The notes: a model not told the origin generated them from the letters alone. Shown: positions 45,252 through 56,405, counted from the first letter of the stretch. The stretch: 64,000 bases of DNA from Boesenbergia rotunda (GCA_024364735.1 JAGFNQ010009432.1:219974-283973), one strand, 5' to 3'. Translations and numbers: made by a program.

Positions 45252-46500
45252 ATGCCTCCCCTGATGGTGACTCGGTATCATTTCTTTTGCTCTTAGAATT
45301 AATTTCCTTATCATCTTTTCTATTAAACACATGCTTATTATTTTCTTTAGAAAACGTCGTGCAAATCAATCAAACCCCGGGACCGAACCTAGCCCCGACC
45401 CTAGGTTCCCAACCTTGGAACTTTGCAACAAATTTGCTAGGACAACGTATAAATCGATAAAAACTAGTTACCTAAATAGGCAATTCTTCACTCAATCTTG
45501 TCCATTGGCCATGAATGTTATCAGTTTTTACCAACTAGACAACCTTGTTTTTTGCACTCATCCCATTAACACAACCCTATGTGCAGAATTCTACAACAAC
45601 ATAGTTAGACAGAATGACCTCATGTTTGTCACCACAATTCAAGGGATGCCCTTGACAATAACACCTTCGTTGCTCAACCAATTTCTTGGGCTACGACTCT
45701 CTCGGTCCACCTTTTGTTGTTATCCGCCTAGAGATCCTCCTTTTGATGCTCCCTACTCTCACATTGACCTAGACACCCTATACTCCTATTTTTATAGAGA
45801 TGCTCGAAACCCTCTGGCTAGGCGGTTTCAGTCTGTAGATCTTCAGGTTCAGGACTATGCTCTCTATAGAGTCTTAGTCCGTTGCATTCTTCCTTTGTCC
45901 ACTAGGGACGTAGAGACCATGCGACCATTCCACACCTTCCTACTGTACGCATTGATCCATCACCTAGATATCGACATTGGACTCCACATGTTCCACACGA
46001 TTCTATATGCGTCCAGTGTTACCACTCAGGGGCGGGTACACACCCCTTACTGCCACATCATCACCTCCATTCTTCGTCATCACGGTCGTAATATCACCGA
46101 TGGAGAGATAACCGCGATGACTGAATTTGATGAGATAGGTTTTAGAAACTTTTCCCTAGCGGGCATAGAGGTCTCGGGTACCGGGGTTTTGTCGTGGAGA
46201 CGTCAGCGAGCTGGACCACAGATCGACTCTGATGAGGAGATAGAGGTCGATGTCACAGATCTGGCGGCCGAGATTCGAGAGCAGATAGACGAGCCTCCAC
46301 CTTCGACGACTGCCAAGACGCTAGCTCTACTTCGGACAGAGGTACACAGTCTGAGGGAGGAAGTAGAAGCTAATCACGCAGAGTACATGGATTGTTGCAG
46401 AGCCGATCGAGAGACTAGCAACGCACGATATCTTGAGATGATGTCGCTGTTTCGATCCTGGCAGCTCAGCTCATCTGATCGTCCCGGTCCCTCCTCCTAG
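45252..46500 (+). CDS. Extra ORF of the SIRE-like element, plant-transposon-protein-like, predicted 2 exons
   Basis: The open frame 45331-46500 has 389 codons without a break. I propose ATG 45252, first exon 45252-45274 (MPPLMVT then a split Arg codon), intron 45275-45350 (gtatca...ctttag, 76 bp) and second exon from 45351; unspliced reading from 45252 meets TAG at 45294. The body resembles the 'putative plant transposon protein' domain: FYQLDNLVF, LCAEFYNNI, FVTTIQGMPLTITPSLLNQFLGL, DVETMRPFHTFLLYALIH. The C-terminal third has an acidic patch (DSDEEIEVDVTD) and a coiled coil (LALLRTEVHSLREEVEANH). No signal peptide or membrane segment is seen. Function unknown. Its intact state contrasts with the broken gag. 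Confidence 0.7.
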
Positions 46501-47849
46501 TTTAGATTGGCATTGTACTATTGACTGGCTGACTACCCCTACTCAGTAGGGTTGACTTGTATTTGACTGTGGTGTGACTATGTTGGTCCTCGCTTTGACC
46601 AGTTGACTTATCTAGTTAACTAGTTGCTTTTCTTGATTATCTGATCTTTATCAGTGATTATGCTTGGTAGAATAGGCTTACTCTACTTCTGTTTTTGATA
46701 AAACTGTTTTATTATTCATCAGTTTCTACTTAATTTGAAAAATCAGTTTGTTGCATTTTTTTTAAAAAAATATATAATAATTTTTCGACTTAGTTTTTTT
46801 ATGAAAAAAATTAACCCCTTCAAAACTAGGACTTTTTCGCAAATGGACTTAGCTTAGGCCCTAACCCTAGAACTGCATGTACTTATAGATCTAGAAGTCA
46901 GCATCTCACAAGCACCTTAGGGTACTTTTTGATTGATCACCTAGAATGGGTTGAGATGCTTAGGTCTTTGCTTTGATTCAAAATGCTTAAGTCTGTGCAT
47001 CTGCAATAATTGGGGCACTAAATACCAATAAATAGTAATCAAATTAAGTGTCAAGCTTAGAAAATCTAACTTGAACAAAACACTTAATATGACTAACCCT
47101 AGCGAAAGCTACTGTTTATAACAGTTAGTAAGTAGCTAATTGGGTTAGACAGACCCGAAAGAGATAAGTCAAAATTGATTTGGTCTAGTTTATACCTTGA
47201 ATTGGTTCAGCACAGCACATTATTCTTTTGCTATTGCTTTGCTATATTGTTTTGCTATATGGTTTTTTTTATATATGGCAAAGGGGGAGAGATTGGTAAG
47301 GAGAGAAGGTTTTTTTTCAAAATTCAAAACCTTATTTCAAAAAGTTGCTTTCAAAATTGCTTCTAAGTACTTGACTTAGGCTATTTTTCAAAATTATTTC
47401 TAGGTACTTGACTTAAGTCAATTTTCAAAATTACTTAAGATGCTTTTCAAAATTTTTCTAAGTACTTATCTTAAATGTCTCTAATAGAAAATTTCTAAGT
47501 TTAAAAATTTCTTTTTTTCTAAGTATTAAAAAACTTCAGAAGAAGTTTAGAAAATTTTTCTAAAGTGCGGAAACTAAATTATTGACTTGAAAATTTTCTA
47601 AGTGTAAATTCTCTAAGTACAAATTTTTCAAGTGCCCAACTCAAAAATTGTTTTTGGAAAATGTTTTCTAACTTCCATTTTTTGGAAAAGATTCTAAGTG
47701 TTTCCCCTTTTAGACTTAGAAATTTTTTTAAACCCCGTGAACCGTTGAAAAATCTAGGGGGAGATTCCTTCCAGGGGGACGAAATGAAATTCGAATTTTT
47801 TTCGGTTTCTGTTTAAACTTAACTTTTTGAACTGGGTTGCCATAAATCA
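46501..47849 (+). other. 3' non-coding region of the SIRE-like element
   Basis: No domain. From 47340 on, cttttcaaaatt and taagtacttgact words repeat. Purine-rich copies of the PPT occur early (aaagggggagattgg near 47280, tagggggagattcc near 47755), a habit of SIRE-like elements. Confidence 0.6.
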
Positions 47850-47862
47850 AAAAGGGGGAGAT
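47850..47862 (+). promoter_or_regulatory. Polypurine tract of the SIRE-like element
   Basis: AAAAGGGGGAGAT lies directly before the 3' LTR start TGTTGGTGCAGG. Confidence 0.88.
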
Positions 47863-48375
47863 TGTTGGTGCAGGCAGCACCTAAGTCGAACCTGGGTTTT
47901 GATATTGGCAAAGGGTTCAAAAGTTAAGATGTTATTGTGATCTAATGTGCTCACTGAGTGTGCAGAACGAAGTCCTGGTGAAGGGCTGCTGGGGACCTAG
48001 CGAAGGACTGCTAGGCATCGAAACCCGAAGACCTGGCGAAGGACTGCTGGGCACCTGGCGAAGGGCCGCTCGGAGTCGAAGACCTGGCGAAGGACTGCTG
48101 GGCACCTGGCGAAGGCCCGCTAGGAGTCTAAGACCTGGCAAAGGATTGCTAGGCACTAGCGAAGGACTGCTTGGTACCGAAGACCTGGCGAAGGGCTGCT
48201 AGGCACCTGGCGAAGGACTGCTGGGAAAAAGTCCAACCGGAGGAGCCGGTTGGCAAAAGGTAAACTCTCCTGAGAGGAGTAGGTGAGGACGCGTTCCCCG
48301 TCGAGAGAACACTAGGCATCGGTTCGACCTAGGGTTCCATTTGGGAGACCCAAAGTCAGAACCAAGACAGCTACG
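47863..48375 (+). repeat. 3' LTR of the SIRE-like element, truncated
   Basis: 513 bp matching 40781-41288, ending at acagctacgg. The remaining ~890 bp, including TATA and C run, are gone. The same CCAACCGG and GTTCCC hairpin zones are present (48234-48310). Confidence 0.88.
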
Positions 48376-48420
48376 GCTAGATCTCCATACCTAGGGTTCC
48401 ATTTGGGAGAACAGTAGGTG
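48376..48420. other. Filler DNA at a deletion junction
   Basis: The 45 bp between truncated LTR and CACTA 2 are a mosaic of nearby sequence: ctagatctccatac matches 48473-48482 and 48497-48506 in pieces, and acctagggttccatttggga matches 48327-48346. Such templated filler marks end-joining repair. Confidence 0.75.
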
Positions 48421-49255
48421 TGATCGAGAATCGACAAATACCCCATCCTTCTTCTTATGGGTCTTCAGAAAGATCTCCATACAAGTAGGCCGGCAGGCTA
48501 GATCTCGTTCATATATACACAAATTTATTTGGCCTAAATTATATGAGTTTAGTAATTAATAAATACAAAATTTACTTGCATAACTTTGAATTAAATTCAC
48601 CAAATCCATTGTATGCTCAACAATAGATTTAGATCCAAATGATTGCCGGGTTGTTCTAGTGCTCGGGTCATCTGGCTCTGTATTTCTATTGGCTTGGGTC
48701 TTTTCAGCATTTTCCTTCCATCATTGTTCAGCCCAGGTGGTCGTCCATACACCCTAAGTCCCAACATTAGCATACGGTGGTCGCCTCACCTTCTTTCATA
48801 AATAATACATGTTGTCTCGGTACAACTTGGCACAATAAATATTCCAAGTATTTTTAAATTTTGCCTCATGTCCATCCTCCCATGTATATTTTTTCTGCAA
48901 TGTAAATTATTGAAATTAGATTATTAAAATTTAGAATAGTAAATATATTAAATATACTTACGACAAATTCATTATTGTAAAATATCTTCGTCTCCTTATC
49001 TACATGTCTCCATGTAAGACCAGCAGCGCATACTCTTTCTTTAAATTTTTCGGTAATATAAGAGGACACTCAGTGGTCATTCGGAGTAAATCTGCATAAA
49101 AATTATTAAAATATGAAAAATATATTATCACTAAAGTCAGATATGAACATGAATTACTAATAATAAAAAATACTTATGATTCTCCAACAATTTTGAGAAC
49201 CTTGTAGCCACGGAGTGCTACTGGCTGTTGATCTGGCTACTGCTCTTGATGTTGC
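48421..49255 (-). pseudogene. CACTA 2 Transposase_24 (Ptta/En/Spm) remnant
   Basis: 48421-48510 is the reverse complement of CACTA 1 34290-34385. On the minus strand SSYITEKFKERVCAAGLTWRH (48866-49069) matches the core of this family, followed by pieces near 48600-48860 containing WEDGHEAKFK and the KTH-type motif near 48440-48480. Exons are split by AT-rich gaps that may be introns. Inactive. Confidence 0.65.
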
Positions 49256-49398
49256 TCTGCCATAATAGTATCTACAAAAAAATTACAACACATCATAATA
49301 AAGTTTAGAGACATGATCATATAAATAAGAAATAAAATGAATGCATAACTTACTTGATAAACAAAAAAACATAATATCCTGTCATCATTAAGATCACA

Positions 49399-51290
49399 TT
49401 AATCAATAGTAGTAGTTTCTAAATCCTCATCGCTAGACTCTGTTAGTTCAACAAGTTTATCACTGTTGGACATATCTCCATTATCTATATCCTCGTAAGT
49501 GACGTTAATATCTATAAGTACTTGACATATAGTTTGGAGTTGTGAATCAACTGAATATCTCTCCACGTAATCATTCTGAAATGCATCATGATTTTGAGCA
49601 TGAGGGTGCTCGACATTTCTATGGTTGAGTGGGTCTTCATTCGACAAACAGACAATCATTGGCTACATCTTCGCCTCCTCGTAGGGCATTAAAGATAGAA
49701 AGCTTGACTAGCTAGTACCCCGAAGATGAAAGGTTCAAATTTATTGAACCTTTTGTTGGCATTAACCTCAAGTAAGTTGTAGATTGGATGTATTCTAGTA
49801 CCTGTTCTTAGGGTCGGATCATACCATGCATATTTGAACAACACATATCTTTTTAAAGGCAATGCAGTATATTCAACCTCTATTATTTCGTCAAGTATGC
49901 CATAATAATCAAACTCAATGTTACTATTCTCCATACATCCTTTGACGCATATACCAGAATTGTAAGATAACCTCTTTGATTCTCGGTGTGTGACGTGGAA
50001 TTTGAGGCCATTAACATAGTAACCAGAGTAAACCATTATTTTATAGAGAGGACCTGATGCAAGATTCAATATCCTATCATCTTTAATATTTGTAATTCTA
50101 CGATCTTTCACCTATAAAATTAGTTTTAACATAAATTAGGAGATTGAATAATAACTTATAACTCAAATACTATTAAAGATTGCTTTAACTTACATATCTT
50201 TGGAACCATAATGCAAATTCCTTCTCTAACTTTGCAACTATCTCACTTGCACCAATTGATGGATTTTGCAGATATAGTTATTGTTCATATAAGCTGACAA
50301 AGAATTTCATATATAAGACATTTTAAATCCTCATCGTATCATTTTAAAATGATGACAGTTTTATTAGAGAAGTAAACTTACTTTATATATGGTTTTGACC
50401 TCATGACAATTTAAAAGTATTTATGTTCCTACAGTACAGTATTCCTATTGAGTTAACCATCTAGATGAAGATGCACCAATTGCCTTGCCAGGATACATGA
50501 AAATAGAAAGCATCAATGGGTTTATCGACCGAGCATCATCAAAATTTCTAGGAGAGTTACGATGTCTGATTTTCACATGATCAGCAAAATAATAGGAGCA
50601 GAAAGAAAATGTTTCTTCAACCAGATAAACATTACTTATTGGTCCCTCAACTCTTGCTTTGTTACGAACATTATTCTTTAATTTCTCAAAAATCATTCGA
50701 ATGAAAACATCCATCTGTACTGAATAGGACCAGCTATTTGTGCCTCATATGTTAAATGCACTGGCAGATGTTCCATTGAATCTAAAAAACTAGGAGGAAA
50801 AATTCGCTCTAGCTTACATAGTATAGGCAAATCATATCATCCACCATAATATACCTCATTGTCAAATCTCTAAAAAATAGATTCAATTCTGTGAGCGCTT
50901 CCCAGACATTTTGAGGAAGTAAGTCATGAAAAGTTACTGGAATAAGTCTTTGTATGAACATATGATAGTCATGACTTTTCATTCCAAACATCTTTAATCT
51001 GTTCATATCGACGCATCTAGCCATATTAGAACCATACCCATCTAGAAATTTTATTTCTTTCAACCAACTACGTAAAGCTTGCTTTCCATCTTTGTCTAAA
51101 TATAACAAGCTTTTGGAAATCTATTAGATATTTCATCTTGATGTAATTCTAACCTGTTAACTAGCTCTTTTAATTCATCATGTGATTTTGCAGTGTCTTT
51201 AGTTTTTCCAGGAACGTTCATCATAGTGTTGAAGATATTATCAAAGATATTTTTTTCAACATGCATAACATCTAAATTATGTTGAATGAG
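49399..51290 (-). pseudogene. CACTA 2 TNP2-like transposase, C-terminal half
   Basis: On the minus strand in order: end of Transposase_21 (HNLDVMHVEKNIFDNIFNT, 51200-51290), DUF4218 (SHDYHMFIQRLIPVTFHDLLP, NVWEALTELNLFFRDL at 50809-51108; ARVEGPISNVYLVEETFSFCSYYF at 50445-50714), DUF4216 (49689-50111, KIMVYSGYYVNGLKFH, YVLFKYAWYDP) and an acidic tail (49399-49659). Frame breaks occur between these pieces. The catalytic N-terminal half would lie beyond 51297, where LTR B is inserted. CACTA 1 lacks this Transposase_21 end, so copy 2 keeps more of the gene. Confidence 0.85.
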
Positions 51291-51990
51291 AAGATACTGT
51301 TAGTGCAAGATGCATCAGTAATGTCCTCCTCTAGTGTTTCAATGTTTAATAATATGCTTAAGTTAGTGATACATTGAACAAGGTAAGGGTGAGTCAAGAA
51401 ATCAGTGAAGAAAAGTACTAGTTAACTTAGGCAATAAGTCCTAGTTCGAAGAATTGGACACTAAGTCCTGATCATGGATTGAGCACTAAGTCCTGGCCAC
51501 GGGATGAGCACCTAAGACCTGACTGAGCGTTGGGCACGAAGTCCTGATTCGAGGAATTGGGCAATAAGTCCTGACCGAGGGCTGGGCACCTAAGTTCTGA
51601 CATAGGGTTGGGCAATAAGTCATGGTCGCGGACTGGGCACGAAGTCTTGATTCGAGGAATTGGGCAATAAGTCCTAGCCGAGGGCTGGGCATCGAAGTCT
51701 TGGTGAGTGAAGGTAGGCACTAAGTCCTGGTGAGTGAAGCTGGGCAAAAGTCCAACCGGAGGAGCCAGTTGGCAAAACTGCTCCTGAGAGAAGTAGACGA
51801 AAGGCGCGTTCCCCGGGAAGGGAACATAGGCGTTGGTTCGACCTAGGGTTTCGCGGGAAATCCGAAGTCGGAACCAATTTGTTAAGGCTAAGAATATATA
51901 TGTGCTTGTCTTGTGTTTGTGTATCTTGCAGGTACCTAGAATTGAAGGCAAAGCAGGCGAACAAACACACAAAAACGGCCTGGAAAGCTA

Positions 51991-53968
51991 TGTTGATGCA
52001 GTCTGACCCTGATTGTTATTTTGGTGTTGACACTGATTTAAGTTTTGATTTAAGTTTGGTTGAGCGAATTTGAGTTAAGTCCTGGTCGGGGACTGGGCAT
52101 GAAACCCTGGTGAGTGAAGCCAGGTGATGGAAATCCCGGTGAGTAAAGACGGGTCCTGGTGAGTGAAGCCAGGTGATGAAAATCCCGGTGAGTGATGCCG
52201 GGTCCTTGTGAGTGAAGCCAGGTGATGGAAATCCCGGTGAGTGAAGCCAGGTCCTGGTGAGTGAAGCCAGGTGATGGAAATCCCGGTGAGTGAAGTCGGG
52301 TCCCGGTGAGTGAAGCCGGGTGACCGAAACCCTGGTGAGTGAAGCTAGGTCCTAGCTTGGAGGGCTAGGTTGAAGTCCCAGTGAGTGAAGTTGGGCATGG
52401 CACGAGTCAGAGAAGGGCTGGAGGCTTGTTTTCGTGACTTAGAGTGCATTTGGGCTTGCCTGGATCGGTCTGGTGACCGATCAGGGAGTTGGCACAGTGC
52501 TCCTTCGTGGATCGGTCTGGTGACCGATCCAGCGATGACTGATCGGATTGGTGACCGATCAGGGAGTATGCATTTCACCCACTGCTTGGCTCCTGATCGG
52601 TCTGGTGACCGATCAGGGAGCACACAGTGAGGTTAAGTTCCCTTGCTGATCTGCTCCTGATCGGTTTGGTGACCGATCAGGGAGCACACAGTGAGGTTGA
52701 GTTCCCTTGCTGATCTGCTCCTAATCGGTCTGGTGACCGATCAGGATCACTGTGCAGATCGTTCTGGAGAACGATCCAGCGTCGCGGGTTCCTCACTATG
52801 ATCGATCAGGACGGAGCCTGATCTGTCTGGTCATGACCTGATCGGTCTGGTGACCGATCAGGAGGCTCCCTGATCGATCCAGTGACCGATCAGGAGGTTT
52901 AGACTGCGAAGCTCAGAAATCGCCCAGTAAAGGGGTGGATCGATCTGGTGATCTATCCACAACTGGGATCGGTCTGGTGATCGATCCAGGAGAGTCCCAG
53001 AGAAATCACGATTTCTGATTGAGCGTTGGGGACCGATCAAGACGGAGCCTGATCAGTCTGAACCCAGCCTGATCGATCTGGTGACCGATCAGGAGAGCCT
53101 CTGATCGGTCCGGTGACCGATCACTTTAATTCAAATACGCTGTCAGAAGTGTCTGATCGCGTCTGTTTTCTCTGTCGATTCTCTGATACATTGCCGATTC
53201 TTTTTGAAATGCATTGCTAAGCCTCTGTTGGAGTGTACAGGTGATAGCAGGTGATTCAAACACTCAAGGAGGGTCAATGGGAGGCTTTCCTTGGAGCAGG
53301 TTTGTTTGTTTCTCCTTCTCAGGTTTCATCGGCAACTGGAGCAGGTGGCGACTGATGGAGACTCAGCTGGAGAGGAGGTCTTCAGTAGACTGAGTGCTCA
53401 GGGAGGTCAGTGGGTTCAGGTTGGCTCAGTGGATGCTGATGAATCTTGCGATGGTGAGAGGGAGCTTAAGTGACGAAGCTGGAAGCAGAGGAGCGGAGGC
53501 GAACAAGACAGAAACTTGGGAAGTTTGGCTGGGTTGTGTTCGTGCTCTCTGTTGCATTGTGCTTGAGCGATCTTGTTGCATTCCTGTGAGATCTTTGTGA
53601 GTGTTTCTTCTTGTGTGATCTCTTGTACTCAAGCTCAACCATTTGTGAGATCTGTGGAGAGGTTTCTCCACCGAGAAGGAGGCTCTATCTTATCCGGTGT
53701 TCACCGGGGCTTGATCTGCCGATGATCAAGGGATCGCCCACCTTAAGGGCACGCCAAGGAGTAGGGGCAAGTTATCCCCGAACCTTGTATATCGAGGAGT
53801 TAGCGTCGGTTTGCCTTCCTTTTGCTTTGGTTTGTTGTTTTTAGTTTTCTGTTTCTGCATTTGCTTCCGCTGCCTAACTCTGAAGTGCAGAAAGATCTTA
53901 AAAGCTTCAAGCTTAAGTGTCTGGCTATATTCACCCCCCCCCCCTCTCTAGCCATCCGGGTTCCAACA
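51991..53968 (+). mobile_element. Solo LTR (LTR C) of the SIRE-like family seen at 59239
   Basis: TGTTGATGCAG to TTCCAACA, 1978 bp, homologous to 59239-61457. Starts with cctggtgagtgaagccagg units (52080-52390), then about 14 GATCGGTC/GACCGATC hairpins (52457-53125), later a C run before the end. Flanks agcta and aattg do not match, so the target duplication is lost or the LTR arose by recombination between elements. Confidence 0.82.
52457..53125. repeat. Array of GATCGGTC-TGGT-GACCGATC hairpins in LTR C
   Basis: About 14 units at irregular 30-90 bp spacing. Most have 8-bp perfect arms and a TGGT loop. At 52757-52776 the arms are GATCGTTC and GAACGATC, again perfectly paired. The outer pairs also vary together (CCTGATC...GATCAGG and TGGATC...GATCCA). 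Confidence 0.85.
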
Positions 53969-54135
53969 AATTGCTCTTGGGTGCCTGAATGGATACAGGC
54001 GCCCCCAAGCATTTAGGCGCCCTAGAAGCCAAGCGCTTGAATGAATCAGGCGCCCAATAAGCTCCTGGGCGCCCAAGACTGGGTCCTTAAGCAGCTTCAC
54101 GAAGTTCGCAATTTGGATGGATTTTTGACCGCTAC

Positions 54136-55856
54136 TGAGGCAACGATGCCAAAAATTTGATAGTAGACCAATACTAGTGTCACGAATGAGCCTCAAATTT
54201 AGATATTTATAAACTGAAAACCCTTGGCTAACAAAGTTAAAATGTAGAATAGGGGTCTCAGTTCGTATTTTTCCAAGAACTAGTTGTGAATGCTTAATTC
54301 AAGCTTGAGAGTTATTTGTCGTTTGATGATTTGGGTTTTCTAATAAAATGGGAGTTTTTACGATAAGAGATGAAATAACAACTTGAAACGAAATAGACTG
54401 AATTTAGCTAAAGCATGTAATGAATTAGGAAATTGCGGAAACTAAACATAACCTAATTGACAATTGAGCAATTAAATTCAAACTCTTGAATTGAAACTTA
54501 AGAACTAATTGCAGGGAATTAATTGCAGGAAATGAATTGCAGAAATTGAAAACTAAAACAAAACAATTCTTAAGAAGTTGGCTTGAAGTGTAATGGAAAC
54601 AAGCTAGAGCAATTGAAGAAATACATGTTTAAAACCAAAACTATTCTAAATTGAACATCAAATCAGTTTATCAACAAGACTTCCCTTTGCTATCACACAA
54701 AGGTCCAGCTATGAACCCCCTAGCTCAAAAACCAACGAAGGAAAACTCCCTAGATCAATTTTCTCTGTACTGGCCTTCCTGATCGGTCAATCGATCGATC
54801 AGGTCATCTTCTGATCGGTCACGGGACCGATCAGAGGCATCTCTGTCTGGTCACCGTGATCGGTCAGTAGCTGAAACATCCCGCGATCTTCTCCCTGCGC
54901 CGAGTGCCGATCTGGCTCAAACACCATCAGATTACTTCGGAGAACCCCCTCTAAAGCTCTGATTGCATCAGCTCGATGAAGACAACAACGATCACTGGAA
55001 TCGATCGTTGGACAGCTCCGATGACACCCTCACCAAGCTCCTTCAGCTGCGAAGATTAGTTAGCAAACAAAACCTGAAATCTTACCTCGATGATACGAAA
55101 CCTTGAAGACAAACGAATTTGATGTGGTCGCCACGCGATCTGAGAAAGAATGATGAAGAAAAACTCTGAAAGAAACGAAGAACAGATGAAGAAAACTGGA
55201 TCTAACGATGCTGTGACCTCGCGACGACCCCAATCTAGGGAGGAAGGAGTTGGTTTTATTAGTTTGAAATGAACGGTTGAGATCATCTTTGCTGCATCTG
55301 ACGGTCGGATCTGCTCTGATCAAGCCCAAACCTTCCAGATCTCAATCAAGGTCAAGATCTACCTCTCAGTAGCTTGGATCTATCAGATTTGCGATGGATG
55401 GCTCAAATCATCCTTTCTTTTGAATGGATGGTCTAGATCCTCTTGAGCTTGATCCAACGGTCAGATTGCTTTTGATTTGGATGAAATTTTCAGATCTTGA
55501 TCTGTGGTCATGATTGACTCTATCTTGAACTCGGATTGATCAGAAGATGACAGATGGCTCAGATCTCACCGTTCCTTGATCGGACGACTCATATTAATCT
55601 AAGGCTTGATCGTCTTAATCCGGATCCAATTCTGGCTCAAGTTTGGTCCAATCTGATCTAGGTCCATGATCATTTGATGCCTACAAAATTAGATTCAAAA
55701 TTAATGCCAAAATATCTCAAATATAGAAAGAATTTTATCCAAAGCCAAAATAGAAAGAATTAATAAAACCTAATGTAAATGCAAACTTAAGCATATAAAA
55801 AGAGATCAAAACATGGATTTGAGAGCCTAAATTTATCAACAAAATGGTAATTATCA
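54136..55856 (-). mobile_element. Gypsy-type LTR with primer site, truncated element
   Basis: 54158-55856 runs from TGATAG to TTATCA and is homologous to the solo LTR 9550-12525, shorter by about 1.3 kb in the middle. Left of it, on the minus strand after the LTR, stands TTTTTGGCATCGTTGCC, a TGGC-type primer site. Internal sequence ends within about 22 bp. LTR B resumes on both sides. No target duplication is found. Confidence 0.72.
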
Positions 55857-56405
55857 GCGCCCCATAGCAACACAAGTGCCCTAGCTAAAGCTATAAAAGG
55901 GGCTTCGACGCCTCAACTCATATCATCAACGAAAACATCATTCTAAGCATTCCGCGTTTCGACAAAGCACTAGAGACGAAGCTCTGCGACCAAGGAGGCT
56001 CCAGGAGGAAGTGCAGGGCACTTCGGAGTTCCAGATCGGCCAGGCGTTCGACTTTTTGTTTGGTTTGCATTTACTTTATGCATTTAACTTTCTCTATCTT
56101 TTGATTGTAAAACGTGCATTGTAAGACGAGTTTCTCTGCCTCCGAAAAGTCCAGAAAGGAGACCATTAGTGGACGGGCGCTTCTCGTGCTTAGGCCTTGG
56201 ACGTACTAACCCTGGGGGGTTGGGAACCAAGTAAAATTTGTGTGCACTCTGAGTTGTTTGTTTTGCTCTTTCTATTTTTCCGCTGCTACTAATTCTCTGT
56301 CTAGAACAAACAAACGAACCTCGACGTTTATGACAAGTTCCCAACAAAATTTTAACAAGTTGATATTCACCCCCCCCCCTCTATCGACGGCACCAATCCC
56401 CACAG

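Larger units (their letters stand above)
40781..48375 (+). mobile_element. Non-autonomous SIRE-like Copia element with an extra ORF and no pol
   Basis: LTRs at 40781-42180 and 47863-48375 (truncated), Met-tRNA primer site, a decayed SIRE-type gag, then no protease, integrase or RT. Instead there is an intact ORF at 45252-46500 with its own promoter-like region, a long non-coding stretch and a purine tract. It needs enzymes from a relative to move. Left flank is aatac; the right end is lost in a deletion with filler. Confidence 0.85.
38331..51297 (-). mobile_element. CACTA transposon 2, inverted to CACTA 1, fragmented
   Basis: CACTACAAAAAATC at 38331 opens a subterminal array (38345-38640). 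The element continues in pieces at 38640-38832, 39836-40079 and 48421-51297, the last carrying Transposase_24, DUF4216, DUF4218 and Transposase_21 sequence on the minus strand. Homologous to CACTA 1 in reverse. The part matching 34386-37366 of CACTA 1 is missing and other elements stand there. The other end is not in the window, or lies beyond the insertion at 51298. Confidence 0.8.
51298..56404 (+). repeat. LTR B in three pieces: 51298-51990, 53969-54135, 55857-56404
   Basis: The first piece matches LTR A (40080-40780). The second has ggcgcc-rich words. The third has a TATA word (ctataaaagg near 55892), a C run and CACA end. A solo LTR (51991-53968) and an LTR-PBS fragment (54136-55856) separate the pieces. 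Confidence 0.75.

Noticed and set aside
52457..53125. CRISPR-like array (repeats with variable spacers)
   Set aside because: Plant nuclear context, irregular spacing, palindromic units inside an LTR and no cas genes.
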